The notes: generated by a model not told the origin, from the letters alone. Counted from the first letter of the stretch, positions 51,006 to 60,494 are shown. The stretch: DNA of 64,000 bases from Arthrobacter sp. PGP41 (GCF_002953935.1 NZ_CP026514.1:4092001-4156000), one strand, 5' to 3'. Program-made: numbers and translations.

Positions 51006-52298
51006 GTGAGCCACGAAACACTTGACGCCGCAGCAGGGACGCTGCCGGCCGAAGCCATTGATGCCATCGAGCGGGCGGCTACCTCCGCCCACCGCCATGA
51101 AGAACTGTTTTCAGAGCGGGCCGCGAATATCCGGCAGTCAGCCGTGAGGGATGTCTTTGACATCTCCATGCGTCCGGGCCTTGTCTCGCTCGCCGGCGGA
51201 AGTCCCTACCTGCAGTCCCTGCCGCTGGACCGGCTGGCCGCAACAGCCGCCAAAATCATCGCGGACGACGGGCTAACGGCACTGCAGTACAGCAGCGGGC
51301 AAGGGTCCGATGAGCTCCGCGCCCAGGTCTGCGAGGTGATGGCGGCCGAAGGCATCCTGGATGCCCTGCCGCAGAACGTGGTGATCACCGCCGGTTCGCA
51401 GTCCGCGCAGGATGTGGCCACCAAAGTCTTCTGCAATCCGGGCGACGTGGTTCTCGTGGAGGATCCCACCTACGTGGGTGCACTCAACACATTCGAGGCG
51501 TACCAGGTGCAGGTTGAAACCGTGGGGATGGACCAGTCCGGCCTGGTGCCGGAACTGCTGGAGGCGCGTATTGCCGCGCTCCAAACGGCCGGAAAAAACA
51601 TCAAGTTCCTGTACACCATCCCCAGCTTCAACAACCCCTCGGGGATAACGCTCGCAAAGGAGCGGCGCCAGCAGGTGGTGGACATATGCCGCAACGCGAA
51701 TATCCTGGTGATCGAGGACAACCCCTACGGCCTGCTCCGCTTCAGCGGTGAGCCACTGAAGCCGCTCCGCGCAGAAAACCCGGACGACGTCATCTACATG
51801 GGTTCCTTCTCCAAGATTTTCGCCCCCGGACTGCGGATCGGCTGGGCCTTGGTTCCCGAACACCTGCAGCGCCGGTACTACCTGGCGGCCGAAGCCGTGA
51901 CGCTGTGTCCGCCGGCCTTCAACCAGATGCTGGTCTCAGCGTACCTCCGCGAGTACGACTGGAGGGGCCAGATCCAGACCTACCGCGAGCTGTACGCCGA
52001 ACGCTGCACCGCCATGCTCGCCGCCCTGGCCCGGGACATGCCGGCTGGAACCACCTGGACCAGCCCCGAGGGCGGCTTCTTCGTGTGGGTGACCCTCCCG
52101 GAGGGAGTGGACACTTATCCCCTGCTGCACAAGGCGATCGACGCCGGAGTGGTGTTCATCCCGGGGGCCGCCTTCACGCCGTCGGACGAACCGTCCAACA
52201 AGCTGCGCCTGGCCTTCAGCGCCGTGCCCCCGGAAGCCATCGCCGAAGGCGTGCGCCGCCTGGCGCCGGTGCTGCGGGAAGCCATCGCCGCGCTGTAG
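51006..52298 (+). CDS. PLP-dependent aminotransferase, class I/II (2-aminoadipate/LysN-like)
   Basis: The 430-residue protein is a fold-type I aminotransferase. LVSLAGGSPYLQSLP opens the domain, ITAGSQSAQDVATKVF binds the cofactor phosphate, YTIPSFNNPSGITL has the conserved Asn, and SFSKIFAPGLRIGW near 267-280 contains the PLP lysine. It is like the aminotransferase half of MocR proteins or 2-aminoadipate aminotransferase, without an HTH. Substrates are probably branched-chain, aromatic or 2-oxoadipate. The start is GTG. Confidence 0.9.
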   Translation: MSHETLDAAAGTLPAEAIDAIERAATSAHRHEELFSERAANIRQSAVRDVFDISMRPGLVSLAGGSPYLQSLPLDRLAATAAKIIADDGLTALQYSSGQGSDELRAQVCEVMAAEGILDALPQNVVITAGSQSAQDVATKVFCNPGDVVLVEDPTYVGALNTFEAYQVQVETVGMDQSGLVPELLEARIAALQTAGKNIKFLYTIPSFNNPSGITLAKERRQQVVDICRNANILVIEDNPYGLLRFSGEPLKPLRAENPDDVIYMGSFSKIFAPGLRIGWALVPEHLQRRYYLAAEAVTLCPPAFNQMLVSAYLREYDWRGQIQTYRELYAERCTAMLAALARDMPAGTTWTSPEGGFFVWVTLPEGVDTYPLLHKAIDAGVVFIPGAAFTPSDEPSNKLRLAFSAVPPEAIAEGVRRLAPVLREAIAAL

Positions 52299-52342
52299 CC
52301 TTGGCCTGACCAGCGCCATTGAAACCAAGCAAAGGAGCACAC

Positions 52343-52771
52343 ATGAGCGGAATCATCGTTGTAGGGGTGGACGGCAGCGGGACGGCAAAGAAGGCAGCCG
52401 AAGCGGCGCGGGACCTCGCCGCGGCCCTCGGAGCCTCCCTCCATGTGGTGTCCGCCTTCGACAGCGACAAGACCGAGGTGTTCGGCAGCGGCAGTGACCG
52501 GTGGATCGTGTCCGACGCCGATGCCGCCGAGCACGTGGCACGGACAGTTGCAGAATCGCTGGGCAGGGACATCAAGGTGACGTACTCCGCCGCCCGCGGC
52601 AGGCCGGCCGACGCCCTCATCAAGGAGGCCCTGCGGATGGAAGCCCGGATCATCGTGGTGGGAAACCGCAGGATGCACGGTATTGGCCGCGTGCTTGGCA
52701 GCGTAGCCAACAGCGTTGCCCACAACGCCCCCTGCGACGTATACATCGCCAACACGTACGACGCCGACTAG
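52343..52771 (+). CDS. Universal stress protein (UspA family)
   Basis: From ATG 52343 (AAGGAG upstream) the single-domain protein has 142 residues. It starts IIVVGVDGSGTAKKA, and ends with the ATP-binding loop VVGNRRMHGIGRVLGSVANSVAHNAPCDVYI, the G-2x-G-9x-G(S/T) motif of ATP-binding Usp. These proteins support survival under starvation or oxidative stress. A terminator follows. Confidence 0.92.
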   Translation: MSGIIVVGVDGSGTAKKAAEAARDLAAALGASLHVVSAFDSDKTEVFGSGSDRWIVSDADAAEHVARTVAESLGRDIKVTYSAARGRPADALIKEALRMEARIIVVGNRRMHGIGRVLGSVANSVAHNAPCDVYIANTYDAD

Positions 52772-52781
52772 CAAGGCTCCG

Positions 52782-52820
52782 CGGACACCATGCGGGAGCC
52801 ACGCCCCTGCATGGTGTCCG
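52782..52820 (+). terminator. Terminator after universal stress protein gene
   Basis: A perfect 12-bp stem (52782-52793 with 52809-52820) with a 15-base loop is followed by TTCTC. Confidence 0.7.
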
Positions 52821-52922
52821 TTCTCACGCCCGAAAGCGCCCTTCCGGCGCTGCCCCGACGATAAAATTGGATAAGCCCCCAACGGTGCGGACACCCACTA
52901 CCACCACCATCAAGGGGCCCCG

Positions 52923-53258
52923 ATGATTACCCTCCAGCGCCGCCATCTCGCAGGCCACGACATCCTCCTGGCCCGCCACGGCAACCACATCTGCTCCATG
53001 CGGGTTGACCGCAGCAATGACCGGGTAGTTGCCTTGCTGGACGACGGCAGCGTGGACAGCGCGCCGAACCTCATCGCTCCCGGCCTGAGGCATCCCGAGA
53101 CCGTGGGCAGCGTATTGCGGGAGGACTGGAAGCTCCTTACGGCCTGGGCCGGCATGGCAGCGGCCATGGCTTTACTCATGACGGGTGCAGCAGTGGTTCT
53201 TGGTACCACGGCAGACCCTGCCGCTTTCGAAATATTCGCCGCGTACACCTCCTACTAA
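52923..53258 (+). CDS. Small hypothetical protein with one C-terminal membrane segment
   Basis: The 111-residue protein has a soluble strand-rich N-terminus (DILLARHGNHICSMRVDRSNDRVVALLDDG) and a single hydrophobic segment at about 76-97 (WAGMAAAMALLMTGAAVVLG). It is probably a small tail-anchored membrane protein. No family is recognised. It is convergent with the PAP2 gene. Confidence 0.65.
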   Translation: MITLQRRHLAGHDILLARHGNHICSMRVDRSNDRVVALLDDGSVDSAPNLIAPGLRHPETVGSVLREDWKLLTAWAGMAAAMALLMTGAAVVLGTTADPAAFEIFAAYTSY

Positions 53259-53290
53259 GGAGCGAACCCACCTCCTGCCGGGTTGCTTGG

Positions 53291-53911
53291 CTAAGGCACC
53301 ATCCAGCCCTTGAGGGCCCACCAGATCCCGCCCATCACCACGCCGCCAAAGAGCGAGCCGGCTATTACCTGTGCACGGGAATGCGCGCGCAGCACCACAC
53401 GGGACCAGCCCACGGCGGGCACCAGGAGCAGTAGCGGAAGCCACGCCGGCCCAAGCATGAGCACGGCGATCACGGCTGAAGAGGACATCGCCGCCGCGTG
53501 CCCGCTGATCTTCCAGAACGGGCTAACGGCCGCCAGCACCACCACCCCCGCCACCACGGCAAGGACCATTGCCACCACGCTTTGCGGCGCCCCCGCGGCG
53601 TCCAGCACCAGGAGCCCGGCCAGGATGCAGGCCAGCGCCATCAGCAGCACAGGCGCACGCTGCCGGCGGTCGCTGACGTGGTGGTCCGTCACCTTCCCCA
53701 TCCGTACAAGCAGGAGCAGCAGGAACAGCGGGAGCACACAGACAAACAGGGCGGCCAGCGCTCCGTAGCCAATGGTTCCGGGGAACCCCGGCTGCGTCAT
53801 GGGGCTGATCAGCAACTGGATGCCCACCACCACGGGTGGCTGGAACACCTCCGTCAGCCATCTCGCGACCCGGTTTTTCAGCCGGATGGCGCGGCTGCTG
53901 TTGGCGGCCAC
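53291..53911 (-). CDS. PAP2-family membrane phosphatase
   Basis: The 206-residue membrane protein has about five to six hydrophobic segments. The C-terminal phosphatase motifs are KISGHAAAMSS near 131-141 and GWSRVVLRAHSRAQVIAGSLFG near 168-189, containing the catalytic His residues of the SGH and SRxxxxxHxxxD patterns; the usual final Asp is Gln here, which may lower activity. The substrate may be a lipid or isoprenoid phosphate. It lies nine bases downstream of the E2 gene and may be cotranscribed. Confidence 0.82.
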   Translation of the reverse strand: MAANSSRAIRLKNRVARWLTEVFQPPVVVGIQLLISPMTQPGFPGTIGYGALAALFVCVLPLFLLLLLVRMGKVTDHHVSDRRQRAPVLLMALACILAGLLVLDAAGAPQSVVAMVLAVVAGVVVLAAVSPFWKISGHAAAMSSSAVIAVLMLGPAWLPLLLLVPAVGWSRVVLRAHSRAQVIAGSLFGGVVMGGIWWALKGWMVP

Positions 53912-53920
53912 AGTGCTGTC

Positions 53921-55405
53921 CTAGTCCAGGAGGAGCGCCGGTTCCTCCAGGATGGCGGCGACGTCGGCCATAAAGCGGGCGGAGAGATCGCCGTCAACCA
54001 CGCGGTGGTCGAATGATCCGCCAAGCGTCGTGATCCAGCGCGGGATCACTTCCCCGTCCAGGACCCAGGGCTTCTGCTTGATGGTTCCGAAGGCAACGAT
54101 GGCAACCTCGCCCGGATTGATGATGGGAGTGCCGGTATCAATCCCGAGGGCACCGATGTTGGTGATGGTGAGCGTGCCGCCCTGCATCTCGGCGGGCTGG
54201 GTTTTGCCGGCCCTGGCGGTGACGGCCAGGTTGTTGAGCGCAAGCGCCAGTTCCTTCAGGGACAGGTCCTGGGCGTTCTTGATGTTCGGCACCATTAGCC
54301 CGCGGGGTGTGGCCGCCGCAATGCCCAGGTTCATGTAGTGCTTTACCTGGATCTCGGCGCCGCCGGCTCCGTCCGCGTTGTCCACCCACGTGGCATTGAC
54401 GCTGGGGTTCCGCGCTGCCGCCCAGATCACGGCCTTGGCAAGGATAAGCAGCGGCGAGACTTTGATGCCCTCAAAATCCCGGGACGCCTTGAGCCGCTTG
54501 ACGAATTCCATGGTGCGGCTGGCATCAACGTCGACGAAAATACTGACGTGCGGCGCCGCAAACGCGGAATCCACCATGGCCTTCGCCGTGGCTTTCCGGA
54601 CGCCCTTGACGGGAATCCGTTCGATCCTCTGGTCCTGCGGCTTGCCGGCCTTCCCCCAGAACCCGTCCGCCTTGTCCAGTTCCGCGTCCCGCTGGGCCTG
54701 GTAGCTGACCAGGTCCTCCCGCGTGACCTCGCCGCGTGATCCGGTTGCCACCACGTCCGCCAGGTCAATGCCCAGGTCCCGGGCGATCTTGCGGACCGGA
54801 GGCTTCGCCAGCACGCGGTTGACGAGGCCTGTGATGGTGCCTCCCAGGGTGGGGCGGTTGTCGGCGGCGGCGTCCTGGCTGGTGCCGGGCGCCGCCGCAT
54901 CCTGGATTTCCGCCGTCGAATGCGGCTGCACAGGCTCAACCTCGGGGGCGTTCGCCGTAAAGGCGGCAGCCGGCGACGCCTTCCGCGGCCTGCGCTTCAC
55001 GGCGTCGGCCTTGGGCCCCGAACCCACCAGTGGACCGCCGGCCAGGGCACTGTCCTGCGTGCCGGCGTCGGACGCTGCCCCGTCCCCGGCAGGAAGCTTG
55101 CCGTACAGCGGCTGCACGGGCATCTCCGGGGCGCGGGTATCCGCGGGGGTCGGGTCCCCGGCAACATCATCGCTGACGCTGATGATGGCGGTGCCGACGT
55201 CGATGGTCACGCCTTCAGGGACCAGCAGTTCAGTGACGGTTCCCGCAAAAGGGGAGGGCAATTCCACGAGGGACTTGGCCGTTTCGATTTCGCAGAGGAC
55301 GTCGTTGATGGCGACGGCGTCGCCCGGCTTGACCTTCCAGGAGACGATTTCGGCCTCGGTGAGTCCCTCGCCGACGTCGGGCAGGTTGAACTTGTTGAGA
55401 GTCAT
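53921..55405 (-). CDS. bkdC: Branched-chain 2-oxoacid dehydrogenase E2 (dihydrolipoyl acyltransferase)
   Basis: The 494-residue protein has a lipoyl domain at about 1-78 with the lipoylated lysine 44 in [15 protein letters not shown] peripheral-subunit-binding domain follows near 192-228 ([32 protein letters not shown]). The acyltransferase core covers about 260-490, with the catalytic [10 protein letters not shown] near 463. It transfers acyl groups from E1 to CoA. It is third in the E1a-E1b-E2 operon. A pyruvate rather than branched-chain substrate cannot be excluded. Confidence 0.93.
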   Translation of the reverse strand: MTLNKFNLPDVGEGLTEAEIVSWKVKPGDAVAINDVLCEIETAKSLVELPSPFAGTVTELLVPEGVTIDVGTAIISVSDDVAGDPTPADTRAPEMPVQPLYGKLPAGDGAASDAGTQDSALAGGPLVGSGPKADAVKRRPRKASPAAAFTANAPEVEPVQPHSTAEIQDAAAPGTSQDAAADNRPTLGGTITGLVNRVLAKPPVRKIARDLGIDLADVVATGSRGEVTREDLVSYQAQRDAELDKADGFWGKAGKPQDQRIERIPVKGVRKATAKAMVDSAFAAPHVSIFVDVDASRTMEFVKRLKASRDFEGIKVSPLLILAKAVIWAAARNPSVNATWVDNADGAGGAEIQVKHYMNLGIAAATPRGLMVPNIKNAQDLSLKELALALNNLAVTARAGKTQPAEMQGGTLTITNIGALGIDTGTPIINPGEVAIVAFGTIKQKPWVLDGEVIPRWITTLGGSFDHRVVDGDLSARFMADVAAILEEPALLLD

Positions 55406-55426
55406 GGTGTCCTCGGTTGGAAAGCC

Positions 55427-56407
55427 TCAGTAGGAGAGGGCGCGGTCCAGCGCCTCCAGGATGCGGTCAATGTCCGGAAGGTAGTCTTCCTCCACCTTGG
55501 CAACCGGATAGGGCATGTGGAATCCGCCGACGCGGATCACAGGGGCCTCCAGTGAATGGAAGGCACGCTCGCTGATCCTGGCCGCGATCTCACCGCCGAT
55601 GCCGCCGAACGTGGGTGCCTCATGTGCCACGATCAGCCGTCCGGTCTTCTGCACCGAGGCCGTGACGGTATCGAAGTCCAGCGGCGAGATGGACCGGAGG
55701 TCGATTACCTCCACGCTGTGGCCGTCCTCCTCCGCTGCGTTGGCGGCGGCAAGGGCAACCGGGACCAGCGGGCCGTACGCAACCACAGTTGCGTCCGTGC
55801 CGCTGCGGAGGACGTGGGCCTTGAAGGGATCGCCCGCCCGGCCCGGCGCCTGCACGTCCACCTCGCCCTTGAGCCAGTACCGGCGCTTGGGCTCGAAAAT
55901 GATGACGGGATCCTGGCACTCCACGGCCTGCTGGACCATCCAGTACGCGTCATGCGCATTGGACGGCGTGATGATGCGCAGGCCTGCAGTGTGCGCGAAC
56001 AGTGCCTCCGGGGACTCCGAGTGGTGCTCAACCGAACCGATTCCGCCGCCGTACGGGATGCGGATGACCACCGGGACCGTGAGGTTGCCGTTGCTGCGGG
56101 CGTGCATCTTGGCCAGCTGGGTGGTGATCTGGTTGAAACCGGGGAAGACGAACCCGTCGAACTGGATCTCGCAGACGGGGCTGTACCCGCGCAGGGCCAG
56201 GCCGATGGCGGTGCCGATGATCCCGGATTCGGCCAGTGGGGTATCCACCACGCGGTCCGGGCCGAACTCGCCGATCAGTCCGTCGGTCACCCTGTAGACC
56301 CCGCCCAGGGGCCCGATGTCTTCACCCATCAGCAGTGATTTGGGGTTTTGCGTGAGGGTTGCGCGGAGGCCTTCGTTGATGGCCTTGGCAATAGTCATGG
56401 TGGTCAT
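55427..56407 (-). CDS. bkdB: Branched-chain 2-oxoacid dehydrogenase E1 component, beta subunit
   Basis: The 326-residue protein matches E1 beta: MGEDIGPLGGVYRVTDGL near 27-44, DTPLAESGIIGTAIGLALRG, YGGGIGSVEHHSESPEALFAHTAGL near 120-145 with the conserved His pair, and the C-terminal VAHEAPTFGGIGGEIAARI. It forms the alpha2beta2 thiamine-diphosphate decarboxylase with the upstream alpha subunit. Its ATG shares one base with the alpha stop (TGATG). Confidence 0.94.
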   Translation of the reverse strand: MTTMTIAKAINEGLRATLTQNPKSLLMGEDIGPLGGVYRVTDGLIGEFGPDRVVDTPLAESGIIGTAIGLALRGYSPVCEIQFDGFVFPGFNQITTQLAKMHARSNGNLTVPVVIRIPYGGGIGSVEHHSESPEALFAHTAGLRIITPSNAHDAYWMVQQAVECQDPVIIFEPKRRYWLKGEVDVQAPGRAGDPFKAHVLRSGTDATVVAYGPLVPVALAAANAAEEDGHSVEVIDLRSISPLDFDTVTASVQKTGRLIVAHEAPTFGGIGGEIAARISERAFHSLEAPVIRVGGFHMPYPVAKVEEDYLPDIDRILEALDRALSY

Positions 56408-57648
56408 CAGAGGCCTGCCTTTGCTGCTGCCTGCGCCGTTTCTTCGCCAGGCTCACCGGCCGCGAACCCCGCGCTGTATTCCTCAAACCATGCAAGCTCC
56501 TCCGCCACCAGGGGGTGGGCTTCGGCGTAGGTATTGGCGAAGGCAGAGCGGATGTCAGGTGTCTCGAGGTCGTGGGTGGTGCGCCGGACGTAGGCGGCAA
56601 GCTCATCGCCGTCGGCCTTTACCTTCGCGAAGAAGGCGTCGTCGGCCAGGCCTTCCGAGCGGAGGTATTTCTCCACGCGCGCCAGGGGGTCCTTGGCCCG
56701 CCAGGCGTCTTCTTCCGACGACTGGCGGTACTTGGTGGGGTCATCGGCGGTGGTGTGCGCGCCCACCCGGTAGGTGAAGGCCTCGATCAGGACCGGGCCT
56801 TTGCCTTGGCGCGCGTGCTCCAAAGCCCATTCCGTGACGGCATGGACGGCTATCACGTCGTTGCCGTCCACGCGGATGCCCGGGAAGCCGTACCCCTTGG
56901 CGCGGTTGGACAGGGGGACACGGGTCTGGACGTTGGTGGGCACCGAAATGGCCCAGTGGTTGTTCTGGCAGAAGAACACCACCGGGGCGTTGTACGAGGA
57001 AGCGAAAACCATGGACTCGTGGACGTCGCCCTCGGAGCTGGCGCCGTCGCCGAAGTAGGCGATCACGGCAGCGTCCTCCCCTGCACCGGTGGCTCCCGTT
57101 GCTGCTGCCAGCTTCTGGTCGCGCTGGATCCCCATGGCGTAGCCCACGGCGTGGAGCGTCTGGGCTGCGAGGACCAGTGTGTAGAGGTGGAAGTTGGTGT
57201 CTTTCGGGTTCCAGCCGCCGTTTGACACTCCGCGGAACTGCCGGAGGAGCTCGGCCAGGTCCACGTTGCGGGTCAGGGCCACGCCGTGTTCGCGGTAGGT
57301 GGGGAAGATGTAGTCCTGCGGCTGGCTGGCCCTGCCGGAGCCGATCTGCGCAGCTTCCTGGCCGGTCAGCGGGACCCAGAGGGCCAGCTGCCCCTGGCGC
57401 TGCAGTGCCGTTGCCTCGACGTCAAACCGGCGGATTGCCGCCATGTCCGCATAGAGGCCGCGCAGGACTTCAGGGGTGATCTTCTGCGCGTACTCGGTGA
57501 AGACGGGGTCCAAACCAAGCTTTCCGTCCGGGCCCAGTAGCTGGACCATCTGCGCCGGGGGCTCGCCCATGACGGCCTCGGCATCAGCCTCGCGCTGGTC
57601 GTCTACCGCTGTTTCGTCGAACTCGGTGGAAGGCAGATGTGTGCCCAT
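56407..57648 (-). CDS. bkdA: Branched-chain 2-oxoacid dehydrogenase E1 component, alpha subunit
   Basis: From ATG 57648 (GAGGAG eight bases upstream) the product has 413 residues. The thiamine-diphosphate motif GDGASSEGDVHESMVFASSYNAPVVFFCQNNHWAIS lies near 192-228. YRVGAHTTADDPTKYR near 295-310 is the phosphorylation-loop region conserved in E1 alpha. It decarboxylates 2-oxo acids derived from valine, leucine and isoleucine. It heads the operon and is preceded by a 42-base palindrome. Confidence 0.94.
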   Translation of the reverse strand: MGTHLPSTEFDETAVDDQREADAEAVMGEPPAQMVQLLGPDGKLGLDPVFTEYAQKITPEVLRGLYADMAAIRRFDVEATALQRQGQLALWVPLTGQEAAQIGSGRASQPQDYIFPTYREHGVALTRNVDLAELLRQFRGVSNGGWNPKDTNFHLYTLVLAAQTLHAVGYAMGIQRDQKLAAATGATGAGEDAAVIAYFGDGASSEGDVHESMVFASSYNAPVVFFCQNNHWAISVPTNVQTRVPLSNRAKGYGFPGIRVDGNDVIAVHAVTEWALEHARQGKGPVLIEAFTYRVGAHTTADDPTKYRQSSEEDAWRAKDPLARVEKYLRSEGLADDAFFAKVKADGDELAAYVRRTTHDLETPDIRSAFANTYAEAHPLVAEELAWFEEYSAGFAAGEPGEETAQAAAKAGL

Positions 57649-57695
57649 ACCGTCTCCTCGCTTGCCGCATGCGGATGCAGTGCAATGTCGCTGGG

Positions 57696-57737
57696 ATATA
57701 TGCCTCAAAAGGAATAGATTCCATTTGAGGCATATAT
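57696..57737 (-). promoter_or_regulatory. 42-bp near-perfect palindrome upstream of bkd operon
   Basis: Arms 57696-57715 and 57718-57737 are 20 bases long, with one mismatch, around a two-base AG centre. Half-site: TTTGAGGCATATAT. It lies 48 bases upstream of bkdA in an AT-rich promoter region, so it is probably a regulator operator. It is also downstream of the upstream aminotransferase gene, but it lacks a terminator-type T-run. Confidence 0.65.
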
Positions 57738-57797
57738 ATTGCTGTACTGATCCTAACTTTATCTTCAGTAGGTAGCCGCAGAGCTACTTGTTAAGCG

Positions 57798-58916
57798 CTA
57801 GGAACCCTGTGGCGCGTTTGTATAGTTCGCACACAGCTGGAGGAACCGGGAGTTCGCCTCGGCCTCACCGATGCTCACCCTGACACCTTCGCCCGGGAAT
57901 GCGCGGACGGACAGCGCCTTTGCCCCGGCCGCCTCGGCGAACTCGGCGCTGTGGGCGCCCAGTTTCAGCCAGACAAAGTTCCCCTGGGCATCGGGAACGG
58001 CCCACCCCAAGCTTCGGAGTCCTGCAGTGACCCGCTCCCGCTCATCAACCAGGCTTTGTACCCTTTCTACAACCTGGGGGAAGTTCTGCAGCGAAACAAT
58101 TGCGGCCTTTTCAGCGATCTGCGACACGGCGAAGGGGGTTGCGGCCACCCTGAGGTGCTGCGTCAGCGCGGGGCTGGACACGCTGTAGCCTACCCGTAGC
58201 CCGGCCAGCCCGTGCGCCTTGGAGAAGGTCCGGAGCACCACCACGTTGGGGTACCTGCGGTACATGTCGATTCCATCCACCGCTTCGTCGTCCCGCACGA
58301 ACTCCTGGTAGGCCTCGTCAATTACTACCACCACGTGAGGTGGGACGAGCCGGATGAATTCCTCGGTTTCCGCTGCGCGAAGGGCTGGGCCGGTTGGATT
58401 ATTGGGTGTGCAGAGGAGGACCATTTTGGTCCGGGGCGTCACGGCGGCGGCCATCGCGGGGAGGTCGTGCCGGCCGTCGGCGGTGACGGGGATGCGCACG
58501 CCTTCAGCGCCGGAGAGGCCCACACTGATGGGGTACGCCTCAAAGGACCGCCAGGCGTAGATCACTTCATCCGGCGTGCCGTCGTCGTTCCGTCCCACGA
58601 AAGTGGCCAGGAGCTGGTTCAGGGCGCCAAGGCTGCCCGCACCCGTGACGATGTCGTCCGAAGGGACGCCCAGGAACGCGGACAGCTCGCCGCGGAGCCT
58701 GCTGCTGAGCGGGTCCGGATAACGGTTGAAGTCGGCCTGGTGCGCAATGGCATCCAGGACTGCGGGAAGCGGGGGCAGCGGATTCTCGTTCGAGGACAGC
58801 TTGTAGCTGGCCAGCCCGTCAACGGCCGCGGGGGGCTTTCCGGCGGCGTAGCGGGGTAGCCGGGCCACCACCGGACGGGGCTGGACACCGCCCGTCACTG
58901 TCTCAGATGACGTCAT
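57798..58916 (-). CDS. Histidinol-phosphate/aromatic aminotransferase (HisC-like)
   Basis: From ATG 58916 the product has 372 residues. It shows the HisC-type opening LSSNENPLPPLPAVLDAI near 40-57, TGAGSLGALNQLL, CTPNNPTGPAL near 165 and FSKAHGLAGLRVGY near 232-246 with the PLP lysine. Actinobacterial proteins of this kind act as HisC2/aromatic (phenylpyruvate) aminotransferases. With no other his genes here and the bkd operon next, a role with aromatic or branched-chain amino acids is plausible. A longer open frame to 60470 is only antisense overlap. Confidence 0.9.
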   Translation of the reverse strand: MTSSETVTGGVQPRPVVARLPRYAAGKPPAAVDGLASYKLSSNENPLPPLPAVLDAIAHQADFNRYPDPLSSRLRGELSAFLGVPSDDIVTGAGSLGALNQLLATFVGRNDDGTPDEVIYAWRSFEAYPISVGLSGAEGVRIPVTADGRHDLPAMAAAVTPRTKMVLLCTPNNPTGPALRAAETEEFIRLVPPHVVVVIDEAYQEFVRDDEAVDGIDMYRRYPNVVVLRTFSKAHGLAGLRVGYSVSSPALTQHLRVAATPFAVSQIAEKAAIVSLQNFPQVVERVQSLVDERERVTAGLRSLGWAVPDAQGNFVWLKLGAHSAEFAEAAGAKALSVRAFPGEGVRVSIGEAEANSRFLQLCANYTNAPQGS

Positions 58917-59042
58917 GCAGACCAGCCTACTTCGCGGCACCCACCTGCGGGCACTGCTGGGTTCACCGTCCCTTAACCACTGCGTCACCCGCCACTGATG
59001 GGCTGGGGATCCCACGAGGACCAAGCAGAAAGACAACCTCAA

Positions 59043-59921
59043 ATGAAGCGAAAGCTTGCCGCAACGCTCTCCGCGGCCGCCCTGGCCGTCGCCGGCGTAC
59101 TCAGTGCCGGCGCACCTGCCATTGCCGCCGAGGAGGAGGAGGTGAAAACGACCGGGCTGAGCGATCTCCGGGTCATGTCCTACAACATCCACCATGGTGC
59201 CAGCGGCGATGACGTGCTCGACCTGGATCGGATTGCCAGGGAGATCGAATCCACTGGAGCGCAGATCGTCGGCCTCCAGGAAGTGGACAGGCACTGGTCC
59301 GCGCGCAGCAATTACCAGGACCAGGCGGCGTGGCTGGCGGAGCGTCTCGACATGCACTATGCATACGCAGCGAACCTGGACCTCGATCCGGAGCCGGGAC
59401 GTACTGACCGGCGGCAGTACGGTACGGCTGTCCTCAGCAAATACCCCATTCTCAGTTCGCAGAACCACCTGCTGACCAACATCCAGTATGCAGAGAAGCC
59501 GACAGAGCAAAGGGGCCTGCTGGAAACAGTCATCAATGTGGAGGGCAACCACATCGGTTTTTACAACACGCACCTGGACCACCGCCGCAGCGAGCAGCGC
59601 CAACTGCAGGTCAAGGAAATCCTGGGTATCACCTCCGAATCCGACCGGCCCTCGTTGCTCGTGGGTGACCTGAACGCCGTTCCGGCCTCCACCGAGATGC
59701 AGCAGCTCATGACACGCTTCACGGACGTTTTTGCTGCGCTCGGCCAGGACCAGGCCTACACGATGCCCGTGGAGAATCCTGACCGTAGGATCGACTACAT
59801 CCTCGGCCACGGTGATATCCGGCCCCGTTCCGCAGAGGTCATCAGCAGCGCCGCATCCGACCATCTGCCAATCGTCGCCGACGTTTCGGTGGCACGGAAG
59901 CCGAACGGCCTGGTGCGCTAA
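59043..59921 (+). CDS. Secreted endonuclease/exonuclease/phosphatase-family protein
   Basis: From ATG 59043 the 292-residue precursor has a signal peptide (KRKLAATLSAAALAVAGVLSAGAPAIAAEEE, cleavage near 29). The EEP fold follows: MSYNIHHG near 45, LQEVDRHWSARS (Glu metal ligand), GFYNTHLDHRR near 185, LLVGDLNAVPASTEM near 214 (Asp/Asn pair) and ISSAASDHLPIVAD near 275 (catalytic His). All key residues are intact. It would cut nucleic acids, phospholipids or inositol phosphates outside the cell. Confidence 0.9.
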   Translation: MKRKLAATLSAAALAVAGVLSAGAPAIAAEEEEVKTTGLSDLRVMSYNIHHGASGDDVLDLDRIAREIESTGAQIVGLQEVDRHWSARSNYQDQAAWLAERLDMHYAYAANLDLDPEPGRTDRRQYGTAVLSKYPILSSQNHLLTNIQYAEKPTEQRGLLETVINVEGNHIGFYNTHLDHRRSEQRQLQVKEILGITSESDRPSLLVGDLNAVPASTEMQQLMTRFTDVFAALGQDQAYTMPVENPDRRIDYILGHGDIRPRSAEVISSAASDHLPIVADVSVARKPNGLVR

Positions 59922-59947
59922 AAAGGACCACTCGGCATGGGCCACCA

Positions 59948-59991
59948 CGAAAGCCCGGTTGTGTGGACATCCGCACCACCGGGCGTTTTCG
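59948..59991 (+). terminator. Terminator after secreted EEP protein gene
   Basis: GCCCGGTTGTG (59953-59963) pairs imperfectly with CACCACCGGGC (59974-59984), continuing into CGAAA/TTTTCG, then GTTTG. Confidence 0.65.
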
Positions 59992-60036
59992 TTTGTGGGT
60001 GCCGCGCCCACGCTGGCGCTGTGACAGCATAGGACC

Positions 60037-60462
60037 ATGCGTTCATTCATTGGCCGGGTCCTCATCAACGCATTGGCATTGTGGATTGCCAGCTGGGTTC
60101 TTCCCGGCCTGGATATCACCACATCTGCTACAACGGACGCAGTAGCCAAGACCGGCGTGGCAGAGGGAACGGACGTGGCGGGAACCATCCTGGCGTACCT
60201 GTTCATCGGCCTGATCTTCGGATTAGTCAATGCGTTCATCCGCCCCTTAGTGAGCTTCCTGTCCCTCCCAATCACCATCCTGACGCTGGGCCTCTTCACC
60301 ATCGTCATCAGCGCCGCGATGCTGTATGTGACGTCGTGGATCAGCAGCTTCACGCCGGTCCACTTCACCATTGATTCGTTTTTCTGGACGGCAGTGCTCG
60401 CGGCCATCATCATCACCCTGATCTCGCTGGTGGCCGGCCGGCTTGTGGGCGTCCGCCGGTAA
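60037..60462 (+). CDS. Phage holin family / YvlD-type small membrane protein
   Basis: The 141-residue protein has four hydrophobic segments with the YvlD/Phage_holin_4_2 pattern (LINALALWIASWVLPGLDI, YLFIGLIFGLVNAFIRPLVSFLSLPITILTLGLF, then a C-terminal pair). This is a chromosomal membrane family despite the holin name; there is no phage context here. It probably acts in envelope stress or is structural. It is convergent with the hydrolase gene. Confidence 0.85.
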   Translation: MRSFIGRVLINALALWIASWVLPGLDITTSATTDAVAKTGVAEGTDVAGTILAYLFIGLIFGLVNAFIRPLVSFLSLPITILTLGLFTIVISAAMLYVTSWISSFTPVHFTIDSFFWTAVLAAIIITLISLVAGRLVGVRR

Positions 60463-60494
60463 GCGGGCACTTCGCTGTCCGGCCTCGCCCGGGC

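Noticed and set aside
58908-58920. TGACGTCA palindrome at the aminotransferase start as an operator
   Set aside because: Eight-base palindromes of this kind are expected by chance in GC-rich DNA, and this one overlaps the first codons.
60037-60462. Prophage holin
   Set aside because: The family name is misleading: the protein is of the chromosomal YvlD type and no phage genes surround it.
58917-60470. N-terminal extension of the HisC-like aminotransferase to 890 residues
   Set aside because: The extension runs antisense across the secreted EEP protein and the YvlD-type gene; the family start is at 58916.
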